Source: Niabella ginsenosidivorans (GTDB lineage: Bacteria; Bacteroidota; Bacteroidia; Chitinophagales; Chitinophagaceae). From it: a stretch of 64,000 bases of DNA. This document shows positions 53,911 to 63,715 of the stretch, in pieces. The stretch lies in NCBI RefSeq assembly GCF_001654455.1, contig NZ_CP015772.1:2542001-2606000 (forward strand). Reading direction: 5' to 3'. Position numbers and translations under genes: made by a program. The notes beneath the pieces are model-generated. The model ran no database searches. It had not been told where the DNA came from and saw nothing but the letters and a program-made list of their open reading frames with translations. The stretch's first letter is position 1. Every line of letters starts with the position of its first letter.

Positions 53911-56900
53911 TCATTTTTTCTTTTCCCCGCGGTCCGGTGTTTGCTGCTTATCTGACAACTTATTGCTTTGTTTTTCTGAACTGATCCATAACGTCTGTAT
54001 TCCAAACGGCAGGAAGGTCAGGAAGGGCCCGGCAGTTTGCATCATTTTTCCTTCTGCATTGCAAAGGTATATTGTCTTTGGCCGCCCATTGGGCCATATC
54101 AGCTGCGCTTTTTCCGTGCCGGAAGAAAATGAGCGCAAACGCATGAGCCAGCCCTCCTTATCCGTTGTTTTTTCGAGAAGCGACAGGGCCACTTGCGGAT
54201 TACTGATGCGGACAAATGAACTGTCGGCCAGGTTTTCTTTTGCAGGAATGGCCAGCAGGGGGCGATGCTGTTCTGTACCAAAACGGAACGCTGTAACCGA
54301 CCGGTACTCCCTGTGAAAAAGCAATGCATATTGTTGCTGCATCTTACCGCTCTGCTCCAGCGGAAAATTCGTATCCCAGTGATTGTTCAATGGCCAGGAG
54401 TAGAGCGTTTGGGAAGGCGTCAGTTTTTTCTTCCACCGGGAAAACTGACGGGCACCGTCAAGAATCGTTCCGCTGAGCTCTCCCCACTCAATCAGCGGCG
54501 ATTCAATAGCAGTCCATGTAACGCCTCTGTTATCATCAGCAATATCTACCCAGCGCTGGAAGGTCATCCAGTTCCGGTTGGCGCCTTTCAGCTGGTTTTG
54601 CTCCGGGACTATGACACTCCAGGGCGCATCTACGTGCGACACACTTCCCGGCAGATGAAAAGCAAACCCAAAATGGATTCCTTCCTTTTCCCTGGTTCCT
54701 GTCTTATCAAAGGTATTCTTTATCTGCAGAAATGGCTGTCCTGCATACAGGCTTATTTCCCTGGTAAGTCCGTGTGTTCCCGGCGCTTGGGATTGCACCA
54801 GAACAGAAACCATCAATGGTCCGTTTTCTTTAATGCTCAAAACAGCAGCGCCAGAAGATACAGGCCGGCCAACGCTGTCATTGCCGTTGTACACACCTGG
54901 CAAATAATGATAACTGTTTAAGCCAACTGCCGGTGAAACATAATCATATCCGCTCTCCCGGTCGATGACGCTGATAATATTGCCGGTAGCCGTATCAATC
55001 TTCACTTTTATCCATTCATTACTGAGTGTTGAAGGTGTACCCCTGAGATGCGATTGCGCGGAAGAAGCCCCGCGTACAACGCGGTACAATTTTGAAGCAA
55101 GTGCCGGGATGCGGCCCGACCGGAACAGCAGTGCGCCGGTTGACAACCGTTGTGATGGAACTTCTTTTCCCGTAGCTACCTCAATCACTTTATCGCCCAT
55201 GCTGCTTTTTTCTTTTTCAAGGGTCACGAATCCTTCACGATCCCAGGACAGCGTATTCACCACAGAGAACGATCCGTATGTAACGGACGGATCATCAAAG
55301 GCGTGCAGCAGCGCAACACTTTGTGCCTCCGCATCTGAAAAGAACGATGCTTTTCTTTTTTCGATCACTTTTGCCAGGGGCGCGCCGGGATGCTGATATC
55401 CCCAGGTATGTTCTGCGCTCAGCAAAATATTTTCCCAGGCGCTATCTGCTTTTTTGACCTCAGGAACTGTTTCCATTAGTGCTGCCAGTGTTCCGGCCTG
55501 CACCAGGTTTTCTTTGGCATGACGCCCCATGCCTACATGTGCGGCATCTGATCCCAGCCCGTTTGTCCAGAACTCGGTAAAATCGCCGCTGTACTCCGGA
55601 ATGATCTTCCCGTATTTTTTTTCATACGCTGCCAGGATCTCCCGGGCGCCGGCAATCACCAGCCTGGGATAGGCATAAGTTTCGTTCCATTGCTTTACTG
55701 CTTCAGGAAGATCCGCATCAATCACACAATTATCGGCCATGGACCAGGTCATTACAAAATAATCATAAGGCGATCGTTCCTGTTCAAGCCGGGCCGTTTC
55801 CCTGAAGAGAAATGCATCTACAAAATGTTCCATCGGACGGGGAGTGCTTACCCTGTCATACCGGTCAGCATAGGTTTGCAGTATAGCCAGGCCATATTTA
55901 TTTCCTTTTATGGTATAACCGATCCCATAAGGATAGGCCTGTAAAAAAAGGAGCTTGCTTTTGCCGTCCGGCCCCTTCCAGTAAAAAGGCTTATGCTCCC
56001 ATATTTTCCGGAGATCATAATTATTGGGAAAGGAAATGAATCCGGTAACCCCATTCTGCACAGCCGCGGGTACCAGCCCCCAGGCAGCGCCCGGCACATC
56101 CATCTGCACCATGGAAGTGATGGGCACCTGTGTTTGTTTTTCGATATCATTGCTGTTCTTAAAGAAGCGCATCAGTTCTTCATCTGAACAGGTTGTGGTG
56201 TTCATATTGGAATGACCTGCATCTATTTGCACCCATCCTTTTTTTACGGCTTCAAAAAAAGCCTGCTTCTGCGCCGCAGTAGCTTTGGACAGGTAGGCTT
56301 TTACAACCCAGGTTGCCTCGGTATTCCATATAAACCGTGCCCCTGCAGGATAGTTGCTCGTTTTTTTCGCCAGATCTATTCCTACATCAATATTGCGGAG
56401 ATGAATTTTTTCTACGTCCTCCTGTAAACCGGTGTATCCAATGTCTACATGTGCATGCGGATAAATGAAAACGGTCCAGTGGCGCGCTGCAGGAACCCGG
56501 ATATCAGCCGAAAGCTTTATGCCACCCGACCGCACAGCAATGGAAGCCTTTGCTGCTCTATCAACCCCAACACCGGCCGGAAGCAACAGCGATAGCCTGC
56601 CCAGGGAATCTGTTCCCTTAAAAACCGTGGTTTCTGTTATGGAGTTGCATACAATTGTAACAGTGTCCATCCCTTTAAACCGGGTTTGTTTCAGGGTAAG
56701 GGTCACAACACGGCCCGGCTTTCCGTCACTCCGGTATTTATAAAACGGCTCCACTTTGTATGCAAGCAACACCGGATGAGCAGCAGTTGCCGATACAGTG
56801 ATGCATTTAAAACAAAACACCGCTATAAGCACTACCAGAGAAAGAAGATGCCCTTTCTGATGTTTTTTAAAGGAAGGAAACTTGCTATTGCTATAAACAA

Positions 56901-56964
56901 CCAAAATCAACGGGATTTTTATATACCAAAAACAGAATAAAAGCGGGTTCAGCCCTGCATACAT
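53911..56964 (-). CDS. GH38 family alpha-mannosidase
   Basis: A 1017-residue enzyme. The zinc and active-site motif FIYPHAHVDIGYTG is near residue 170; the nucleophile Asp is in TSMVQMDVPGAAWG; EATWVVKAYLSKA and the large C-terminal beta domains (REISLYAGQPFLQIKNTFDK) follow. GH38 enzymes are retaining alpha-mannosidases of N-glycan and mannan breakdown. The N-terminus has a hydrophobic stretch at about 38-60 (GHLLSLVVLIAVFCFKC) after a 37-residue leader; it may be a signal sequence with a later non-ATG start. ATG 56964 directly follows the DUF3823 stop. Third type of mannosidase in the locus with the two GH92. Confidence 0.88.
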   Translation of the reverse strand: MYAGLNPLLFCFWYIKIPLILVVYSNSKFPSFKKHQKGHLLSLVVLIAVFCFKCITVSATAAHPVLLAYKVEPFYKYRSDGKPGRVVTLTLKQTRFKGMDTVTIVCNSITETTVFKGTDSLGRLSLLLPAGVGVDRAAKASIAVRSGGIKLSADIRVPAARHWTVFIYPHAHVDIGYTGLQEDVEKIHLRNIDVGIDLAKKTSNYPAGARFIWNTEATWVVKAYLSKATAAQKQAFFEAVKKGWVQIDAGHSNMNTTTCSDEELMRFFKNSNDIEKQTQVPITSMVQMDVPGAAWGLVPAAVQNGVTGFISFPNNYDLRKIWEHKPFYWKGPDGKSKLLFLQAYPYGIGYTIKGNKYGLAILQTYADRYDRVSTPRPMEHFVDAFLFRETARLEQERSPYDYFVMTWSMADNCVIDADLPEAVKQWNETYAYPRLVIAGAREILAAYEKKYGKIIPEYSGDFTEFWTNGLGSDAAHVGMGRHAKENLVQAGTLAALMETVPEVKKADSAWENILLSAEHTWGYQHPGAPLAKVIEKRKASFFSDAEAQSVALLHAFDDPSVTYGSFSVVNTLSWDREGFVTLEKEKSSMGDKVIEVATGKEVPSQRLSTGALLFRSGRIPALASKLYRVVRGASSAQSHLRGTPSTLSNEWIKVKIDTATGNIISVIDRESGYDYVSPAVGLNSYHYLPGVYNGNDSVGRPVSSGAAVLSIKENGPLMVSVLVQSQAPGTHGLTREISLYAGQPFLQIKNTFDKTGTREKEGIHFGFAFHLPGSVSHVDAPWSVIVPEQNQLKGANRNWMTFQRWVDIADDNRGVTWTAIESPLIEWGELSGTILDGARQFSRWKKKLTPSQTLYSWPLNNHWDTNFPLEQSGKMQQQYALLFHREYRSVTAFRFGTEQHRPLLAIPAKENLADSSFVRISNPQVALSLLEKTTDKEGWLMRLRSFSSGTEKAQLIWPNGRPKTIYLCNAEGKMMQTAGPFLTFLPFGIQTLWISSEKQSNKLSDKQQTPDRGEKKK

Positions 56965-57714
56965 TTATTGAACAGCAACCATTTTAATTGTAGAATAATT
57001 ATACCTGTTGGTTCCATAGGCGATCCTGGACCCAACGCGCAAATACCAGTCTTTTTGCGGCAATTTACCAGTGGAGGTTAACGTGAGCGTTTGCCCCACA
57101 ATTGCATTTCCGGCATCTCCGCTGTAGGAAATAATCGTAGAGTACCGGCTGTCATAATTATTATTTCCTACATATTCGTAAGGGCATAAAAATAAGGCCA
57201 GATTGATAATATGCTGCTGAAAATCCGGATTATGGGTTCCCCTGGTAACCCGCACCTTTACACTGACTGTTCCATCCGGGTTCAGCACCGGTTCCCCCAC
57301 CCACTCGACCCGCAAAAAAGGGTCAACCATAAAATCAACGGTAGTAGCTCCTCCTTTTACATCCACCGTTTTAGTCTGATCATTTCCTGCCAGATCCAGC
57401 GGCACAAAAGCGCCTTCCGCCAGTATGTGATATGTTGCAGCAAACACTTTTGTATTTATGTAGGTGCCATCCTGTTTTGTGGCAAGATACAGGGGCGTCG
57501 GATTGTCGCTCCAGCTTATTTCCAGCAGCTTTATGCGGGTGCCTGCTCCGTTATCGCCAGACACCTCACTTTGCAATCCCTGTCCCGTCCCGGCATCCAT
57601 TATCTGTCCCTGTAACGTTTCTGTAGGGCCGTCATAATTGTCTATCTTGTTGCATGCGCTGCTTGCGAACAGTAAAGTGAGCCCTATTGCTATAAGTTGT
57701 ATTGAATTTTTCAT
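56965..57714 (-). CDS. DUF3823 lipoprotein (Sus-type surface glycan-binding candidate)
   Basis: A 249-residue lipoprotein with signal peptide and lipobox ending LLFASSACNKIDNYDGPTET. DUF3823 proteins are found directly after SusD in Bacteroidota loci and carry an N-terminal carboxypeptidase-regulatory-like fold (LQGQIMDAGTGQGLQSEVSG) followed by a second beta domain (FLRVEWVGEPVLNPDGTVSV). The role is probably surface glycan binding, like SusE/SusF, but this is not proven. It lies 12 bp after susD and abuts the GH38 gene. Confidence 0.85.
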   Translation of the reverse strand: MKNSIQLIAIGLTLLFASSACNKIDNYDGPTETLQGQIMDAGTGQGLQSEVSGDNGAGTRIKLLEISWSDNPTPLYLATKQDGTYINTKVFAATYHILAEGAFVPLDLAGNDQTKTVDVKGGATTVDFMVDPFLRVEWVGEPVLNPDGTVSVKVRVTRGTHNPDFQQHIINLALFLCPYEYVGNNNYDSRYSTIISYSGDAGNAIVGQTLTLTSTGKLPQKDWYLRVGSRIAYGTNRYNYSTIKMVAVQ

Positions 57715-57726
57715 ATTCTGACTAAA

Positions 57727-59649
57727 TTAATAACCGGGGTTTTGAACTATATTGGTGCTTTTTGCAATAACACTTGCAGGGATCTCCTGGTAATACCATC
57801 TCGGATCGAATGTATAACGGCTGTTGCGTTCGTCGAAACGATCATCAAAAAAGTATTTTCCGGTGTTTGCTGCGTAAATGGCATTCAGGATCCGATAGGT
57901 TCTCCCGTTCTGCTCCTGGTCATTGATGCGCCATCTTTTCATATCCCACCAGGTTTTGTTTTCAAATGCCAGCTCTTTTCTTCTTTCCTTCCGGATAACA
58001 TTCACCGATGTCAGATCAGCAACAGTGGCAGGTGTGGCTCCTGCACGTTCCCGGATCATATTCAGATCTGTTAATGCCTGATCAAGATAATTGCCGCCTT
58101 CCCCCAACCTGAATAATTCATATGCCGCCTCGGCACGGTTGAGTAAAACTTCTGCATACCGGATTTCGATCCAGCTTTGTTCTGAGCGGTTTGTTGTAAC
58201 TTCTGCTGTAGGTTTATTGGGGTCCAGGTATTTTTTTACCGTAAAACCCGAAATACAGCCGGCTACGCCGCTAATGTTTGTAAAAAAGCCGCTTGCGCCT
58301 GCGGGATTCATCTTGGTTCCGTCGGGCAGCGTATAGGGTGTCTGATCAGCAGAAGCGGAACTGACAAGCGTAGCTGTTGGGTAAGCAGCTGTGGAGTTAG
58401 GCGGCAAAAGGCGGTTTATCCCACCTTCAGCAGGTCCTGTATAAATACCCCGCCGGAGCTCAATACTCTGCCCCTTAAAAAGATCGCCCGGCAGGATTAC
58501 AGTGCCTTTTAAGCGCGGTTCTGCAGCTGCAAAGGGTTCCATTGTATTGGCATATAATAAGTAGTGGCCATTCGCATCCGTGGTTTTAAACGTGCCGTCA
58601 GCGTTTGAAGGAAGCCCTTCAAATAACTCTACAAAATCAAGTGTGGGATTGGTTTCGGCGGAATAACCTCCGTTCCATAACTGACGGGGTATCTGATTGG
58701 CATCATACCAATGCACAGCATCGGGGTATTTATACTGCCTTATAAAAATATTTTCGGTACTGGCAGCATCTAAAAACAATGCAGCAAAATTTGCAGCCTG
58801 TGCATTTTTATCCGTTGCAGACCAACCGGTTTTATACAAACTGAATTTCCCGTTCAAAAGGTTTGCTGCTTCATAGCTGGCCTTAAAATAGCTACCGGCC
58901 TTATCCGCAGGTATACCGCAAACCCGTACGGAACCGTCATTTAACGTAATATTGTTGTACCTGGCAATACAACCAGCAAACAGCATGGCCCTTGACTTCA
59001 GTGCTGCCGCAGCATACCGGTTGGCCCTTCCCTTACTATTGGTTTCGGGTAAATTGGCATATGCAAAATCCAGGTCGGCTGCAATAAAATCATAAACTGC
59101 CTGTTCTGAAGAACGGGGTATTTTGTATTCTTCAATATTAGCCGTAATATCGTCTATGCTTTGTCCCGGCTTGGTAAGCACCTTATCTACAACCGGCACT
59201 CCTCCATAACGCTTTACCAGTGCAAAATAAGTAAATGCCCTTATGAACCTTGCTTCCCCCAGCCAGTTATTAACTGCATCCGGGCTGAAATTAGCGGCAT
59301 ATGAAGGAAGGGTTTCCAGAAAATAATTACATTCCCTGATCAGGGAATAAGCATCTGCCCAATACCCAAACGTTTCTGTGGCATTTTGCTGATCCCGGCT
59401 GATTGCCTCACCGGTAATAGCCGCGGGGGATCCGTAGAAAAAAGATTTGAATCCGGTGGCAGGGCTCCATTTAAAATCTTCCATGGGCACTTCGCTGTAG
59501 ATACGTGCCATATAGGAAGTAATACCACTTGCATTCCCAAAAACATCAGCATCAGAAATGATGTTCATCGGAGGTACATCCAGGTCCTGTTTACAAGACT
59601 GCATAACTACTGTAGCGGCAATCAATAATAAATATATTTTTCTCATCAT
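57727..59649 (-). CDS. SusD/RagB family outer-membrane lipoprotein
   Basis: About 640 residues. The signal MRKIYLLLIAATVVMQSCKQ has a lipobox with Cys (QSC), so it is lipid-anchored at the outer surface. The SusD fold appears as an N-terminal TPR-like domain (WADAYSLIRECNYFLETLPS, LGEARFIRAFTYFALVKRYG GVPVVDKVL) and the C-terminal RagB domain (SWIEIRYAEVLLNRAEAAYE, IRKERRKELAFENKTWWDMK, RWRIND). It binds the glycan and passes it to SusC. ATG at 59649 (or 59646) is chosen; the frame opens 6 bp earlier with GTG. It starts 8 bp after the susC stop. Confidence 0.95.
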   Translation of the reverse strand: MMRKIYLLLIAATVVMQSCKQDLDVPPMNIISDADVFGNASGITSYMARIYSEVPMEDFKWSPATGFKSFFYGSPAAITGEAISRDQQNATETFGYWADAYSLIRECNYFLETLPSYAANFSPDAVNNWLGEARFIRAFTYFALVKRYGGVPVVDKVLTKPGQSIDDITANIEEYKIPRSSEQAVYDFIAADLDFAYANLPETNSKGRANRYAAAALKSRAMLFAGCIARYNNITLNDGSVRVCGIPADKAGSYFKASYEAANLLNGKFSLYKTGWSATDKNAQAANFAALFLDAASTENIFIRQYKYPDAVHWYDANQIPRQLWNGGYSAETNPTLDFVELFEGLPSNADGTFKTTDANGHYLLYANTMEPFAAAEPRLKGTVILPGDLFKGQSIELRRGIYTGPAEGGINRLLPPNSTAAYPTATLVSSASADQTPYTLPDGTKMNPAGASGFFTNISGVAGCISGFTVKKYLDPNKPTAEVTTNRSEQSWIEIRYAEVLLNRAEAAYELFRLGEGGNYLDQALTDLNMIRERAGATPATVADLTSVNVIRKERRKELAFENKTWWDMKRWRINDQEQNGRTYRILNAIYAANTGKYFFDDRFDERNSRYTFDPRWYYQEIPASVIAKSTNIVQNPGY

Positions 59650-59657
59650 TTGCACGT

Positions 59658-62600
59658 TTAAAGTTTGACATTCAGTCCTACTGAAAAAATCTTATCAATC
59701 GGATAGGCGTATCCGTATTGCTGATCAACAGCGGAGATCGCCGATGGATGCTCCGGATCAAGATACCTGAGACCGGTAATTGTGAAAAGATTATAGGCGT
59801 TCACAAAAAACCGTACATCTTTCAACCCCACTCCTGCCATCCATTTACGGGGTAACTGGTAACCGAGCTCTGCGCTCTTCAGGCGCACATAGGCAGCGCT
59901 ATGCAGGTTATGCAGGGTATTGGTATAGGCATTGGTTCCGGTGTATGAGTAATAACCGGGCACCCAGGAAGTTTGAGGGTCATAAGGGTCTGCGTTGGGA
60001 TCTGCCGGATGCCAGCGGTCCAGGAACATGGTTAATGCGTTTCCGTTAGCCCAAAGCGGGCCTCCCAATTGCTCTGTATAAGTTGCATTGACCATTGAAG
60101 CGCCCTGGAACAAAAGGTTCAGATCAAATCCTTTAAACGAGACTCCCATATTCAGTCCATAAGTTATTAAAGGCAACCCTGTATTGGCAATAGGATGGCT
60201 GTCGTCCGCGCCGATCTGGCCGTCTCCGTTCCAGTCTTCATACCTATAATCCCCTACTACTGTCGAGCGGGGTACATATATCGGGCTGTGCTCTATTGCC
60301 TGGTAATTCTCAAACTGGCCATTTTCCCCATACCCGAAATACACTCCGTAATACCGGTTATTGTTGTTATTTAACCAATTGAGATATGAGTTGCCGGCAG
60401 CAGCTCTAACCACTTTACGGTACATAATGCGTGTAAACCCAAAAATCCCCCTCACGTTATAATACAGATCGCCTATATGATTCCGGTGATTGATCTCGAA
60501 ATCGAAGCCCCGGTTGCGGTCACTGTTCAGGTTTTGCTGGGGCAAGGCCGCACCGACCACATCAGGCAGCGTTAACAGCTGCGTTGCTAAAAGCCCTGTC
60601 CTGTCCCGTATGAAATAATCAAAAGTGATTCCCAGCAACCCGTTCCAGGCATCGAGATCCAGGCCGGCATCAAATGTTTTTGAGGTGTACCATGTAATAT
60701 TGGGATTGGGGATGCCCTTACTTTGCACTCCGTTTACAAAAACGCCATCAAATACAGCGCCGGCAGGCTGACCGGTAGCAGATCCGCCTGCCGGATAATT
60801 ATAGCCCGATACAAACTGGTAGGAAGCAGCCCCGTCATCACCTGTTTTACCATAGGATGCCCGCAGTTTGAGATTATTGATAAAGGACATTGCGCCCAGG
60901 TTCCTGAAAAACCGTTCTTCGGATATCCGCCATCCTATTTCCCCTTCCGGAAAGAACCCCCATTGCCTGTCAAGCGCAAACTTGGACGATCCATCATACC
61001 GGAAAGCGAATTTTCCAAAATATTTCCTCATAAAATCATAGGCGACCGAGCCCACATAAGCCGAGTTTTTAAACGTAAAGGCATTGTTCTGACTGGCGCT
61101 CATGCTGCCCACCTGGTTCAGGCTGTTCCCCGCAAAAAGCTGATCTACGGGAATGGAAAGTTCTCTTTGCGCATAAAAATTATCGCCCCGGCGCGTACTT
61201 GTTTCATAGAGGAACAATGCGCTGATATTATGATTGCGGTACAGCGTTCTGGTGTAATCCAGTTGCAGGCGTGCCAGATCAGAAGGATACTCATATACTT
61301 CCCTGCGAACGGTACTGGGAGACTGCTGTGTACCTGTAACCTGGTAACTGTTAGTAGCACTGTTATAAGTGTATGTATTGTATGCCTTGTTAAAGATCTT
61401 GTTACTGTTCAATGTAAAATCATAGCTGTAAACGCCTTTTATGCTCAATCCCCGCACGCCCGGGATCTCATAATTCAAAGTGGCAGCAGACTGGAACCAT
61501 TTGTTATTGTATACCTGGTACCCGGCTATATCAGCGGTTGACTGTGCAACAGGATGCAAAGGGTTGGGAAGGGTATTCAGGTACATCGGATTATCGTTAG
61601 CATATACCGGGTTTACAGGAGGCTGGTACCACATACTCCGGAACACCCAGTAGGCCGCCTGCATCGGCTGGTTTTTACGATCGAGCGTACCGGCAAGGTT
61701 CAGGTCAAAAGTAAGCCCTTTGGCTATCTTGGTGCTCAGGTTGGAACGAAGATTAAAACGATCATAATTCAGATCACCCGATTTTAAAATGCCATCCTGC
61801 TTCAGGTAGCCCAGGCTGACGAAATAGCGGGCATTTTCAGTGCCTCCCGTTGCACTGAGATTATGCTGTGTTTGCCCTGCCTGTCTTTTTATAGTGGCTT
61901 TTTGCCAGTCGGTGCTTTGTCTGGTGCCATTCAGATATTCCTCAATCTGCTCATCAGCATATACGCGTCTTCCTCCGTTTACGTTGTGCATGCTCTGTTC
62001 GTTTACCAGCGTCATATAGTCCACGGCGCCCACAGATTTAGGAAAGCCTGTAGGCACCTGTATACCATAAGTGGCCGTATAGTTCAATTCTAAAGTGCCG
62101 GGCTTTCCTTTTTTAGTAGTAATGAGGATAACGCCATTTGCAGCCCTTACACCATAAACAGCAGCGGAGGCATCTTTCAGTACCGAAATTGTTTCTACAT
62201 CATTAGGATCAACACGGGCGATATCGGGCCGGGGAATTCCATCTATTACAATAAGTGGGTTGCCCATACCTCTTATATCATAGGAATTATTAAAAGCGCC
62301 CGGTTCGCTGGTATTCTGTACAATGCGCAGTCCGGGGACCTTTCCGGTAAGGGTATTTAAAATATTTTCATTTTTTGTAGTGGTAATCTGCCCTGCATTC
62401 AGGGTGGATACAGCGCTGGTTAAAGACAGCTTTTTCTGCGTTTGATAGCCTACTACAACAATATCATTTAAAGAGGTTGTGGCAGCAACGAGGTTTACGC
62501 GTAAAAAGAAAAAGGATTTTATAACCAGCTCCCTTGTGGTAAAGCCAACCAGGCTAAAAACCAGTTTCTGACCTGTTCCTGCCCGGATATGAAATTGCCC

Positions 62601-62873
62601 GGAACTGTCGGTGGTGGTTCCGGTTTGAGTGCCTGCTACAATAACCGACACTCCGGACAACGGAGTTCCGGACTCATCAATAACAATGCCCTGAACAACT
62701 TCACTCGTCTGGCCCGCAGCTTTATTCGTAATAAACCCGGAAACGATCATTACAAAAAAGGTAAAAAACAAACAGCGCAAAATCGTAGCCCGGGGCTTTA
62801 GCTGATGAAGTATTAAAGATCCATTAAGCAGTAAACAACTGTCTTTTGAGGACAGCCCGGTTCTTTTTTTCAT
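59658..62873 (-). CDS. SusC/RagA family TonB-dependent outer-membrane transporter
   Basis: About 1071 residues. After a long signal region (ATILRCLFFTFFVMIVSGFI), there is a carboxypeptidase-regulatory-like domain (VVQGIVIDESGTPLSGVSVI), the TonB-box/plug opening LNDIVVVGYQTQKKLSLTSA, the plug (NPLIVIDGIPRPDIARVDPN) and a 22-strand barrel ending FSVGLNVKL. No STN domain is present, so it does not signal through an anti-sigma factor itself. With SusD it imports the oligosaccharide across the outer membrane. ATG at 62873 is used; the open frame upstream covers the promoter and operator. First gene of the operon. Confidence 0.96.
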   Translation of the reverse strand: MKKRTGLSSKDSCLLLNGSLILHQLKPRATILRCLFFTFFVMIVSGFITNKAAGQTSEVVQGIVIDESGTPLSGVSVIVAGTQTGTTTDSSGQFHIRAGTGQKLVFSLVGFTTRELVIKSFFFLRVNLVAATTSLNDIVVVGYQTQKKLSLTSAVSTLNAGQITTTKNENILNTLTGKVPGLRIVQNTSEPGAFNNSYDIRGMGNPLIVIDGIPRPDIARVDPNDVETISVLKDASAAVYGVRAANGVILITTKKGKPGTLELNYTATYGIQVPTGFPKSVGAVDYMTLVNEQSMHNVNGGRRVYADEQIEEYLNGTRQSTDWQKATIKRQAGQTQHNLSATGGTENARYFVSLGYLKQDGILKSGDLNYDRFNLRSNLSTKIAKGLTFDLNLAGTLDRKNQPMQAAYWVFRSMWYQPPVNPVYANDNPMYLNTLPNPLHPVAQSTADIAGYQVYNNKWFQSAATLNYEIPGVRGLSIKGVYSYDFTLNSNKIFNKAYNTYTYNSATNSYQVTGTQQSPSTVRREVYEYPSDLARLQLDYTRTLYRNHNISALFLYETSTRRGDNFYAQRELSIPVDQLFAGNSLNQVGSMSASQNNAFTFKNSAYVGSVAYDFMRKYFGKFAFRYDGSSKFALDRQWGFFPEGEIGWRISEERFFRNLGAMSFINNLKLRASYGKTGDDGAASYQFVSGYNYPAGGSATGQPAGAVFDGVFVNGVQSKGIPNPNITWYTSKTFDAGLDLDAWNGLLGITFDYFIRDRTGLLATQLLTLPDVVGAALPQQNLNSDRNRGFDFEINHRNHIGDLYYNVRGIFGFTRIMYRKVVRAAAGNSYLNWLNNNNNRYYGVYFGYGENGQFENYQAIEHSPIYVPRSTVVGDYRYEDWNGDGQIGADDSHPIANTGLPLITYGLNMGVSFKGFDLNLLFQGASMVNATYTEQLGGPLWANGNALTMFLDRWHPADPNADPYDPQTSWVPGYYSYTGTNAYTNTLHNLHSAAYVRLKSAELGYQLPRKWMAGVGLKDVRFFVNAYNLFTITGLRYLDPEHPSAISAVDQQYGYAYPIDKIFSVGLNVKL

Positions 62874-62917
62874 AATGCAATCGTTTTTATTGACAAATTT
62901 TAAGCATTTAATATTAC

Positions 62918-62954
62918 ATGTACAAATGTACATACATTACAACAAATAAACAAA
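62918..62954 (-). promoter_or_regulatory. susC promoter with palindromic GntR operator over the -7 element
   Basis: Minus strand: TTTG (62954 to 62951), 20-nt spacer, TACATTTG (62930 to 62923), a full match to the Bacteroidota consensus. The plus-strand palindrome ATGTACA-AA-TGTACAT (62918-62933) covers the -7 element and is the type of site bound by GntR-family dimers. The regulator gene starts at 62983. Confidence 0.75.
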
Positions 62955-62982
62955 AAGGTTTTTTTCTTAATTTTAATTTTTT

Positions 62983-63714
62983 ATGAAACTGTCACTTGAT
63001 CATACCAATCACATTCCACTCTATTTGCAGGCAGAACAGCTACTCCGCGACCTGATCAAAGATCCTGAGTATGTAAACGGAAAGTTGTTGCCGAATGAGG
63101 TGGATTTAGCCAGGCAACTGGCAATTTCCCGCACTACGTTACGTCAGGCGATCAATAAATTGGTTTATGATGGTTTGCTGATACGTAAAAAAGGAATCGG
63201 TACCCGGGTTGCAGGTATTACCGTAAGTTCAAAATCCAATAACTGGTTAAGCTTTTCGCAGGAAATGCATGCCCGGGGCATTCCTATTAAAAATTATGAG
63301 CTGCATATCAGTTGGGTGATCCCGGAAGATGCCATCGTAAACTTTTTCCAGATACCCCCCGGGAAAAAAGTGCTCAAATTAGAACGGCTGCGCGGCCGCC
63401 CTGAAAACCCGTTTGTTTATTTTGTTTCCTATTTCCACCCTCGTGTCGGGTTGACCGGGGAAGAAGATTTCAATAACCCGCTCTATGAAATACTTGAGAA
63501 AAAATACCATATTATTGCGAACCTGTCCAAAGAAGAGATCAGCGCAAAAGCTGCGTCAAAAATAATTGCCGATAAATTAGAGATCGCCGCGGGAGATCCC
63601 ATTCTCTTCAGGAAGCGGTTTGTTTATGACCAGGGAGACCGGCCCATTGAATATAACCTGGGATACTACCGGGCAGATTCATTTGTTTATACAGTGGAGA
63701 GCCGGAGGGAATAG
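62983..63714 (+). CDS. GntR/HutC family transcriptional regulator with UTRA domain
   Basis: A 243-residue regulator. Residues 5-75 are the winged helix (YLQAEQLLRDLIKDPEYVNG, LPNEVDLARQLAISRTTLRQ, AINKLVYDGLLIRKKGIGTR), and 95-240 the UTRA ligand-binding domain (LKLERLRGRPENPFVYFVSY, FRKRFVYDQGDRPIEYNLGY). HutC-type regulators sense small sugars or sugar phosphates. It is divergent from susC with a palindrome on the susC promoter between them, so it most likely represses the mannoside operon until an inducer (perhaps mannose or its phosphate) is bound. One base separates its stop from the sulfatase gene end. Confidence 0.93.
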   Translation: MKLSLDHTNHIPLYLQAEQLLRDLIKDPEYVNGKLLPNEVDLARQLAISRTTLRQAINKLVYDGLLIRKKGIGTRVAGITVSSKSNNWLSFSQEMHARGIPIKNYELHISWVIPEDAIVNFFQIPPGKKVLKLERLRGRPENPFVYFVSYFHPRVGLTGEEDFNNPLYEILEKKYHIIANLSKEEISAKAASKIIADKLEIAAGDPILFRKRFVYDQGDRPIEYNLGYYRADSFVYTVESRRE

Positions 63715-63715
63715 G

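Noticed and set aside
60723-61541. 272-residue open frame on the plus strand
   Set aside because: It lies wholly inside susC on the opposite strand and shows no domain features.
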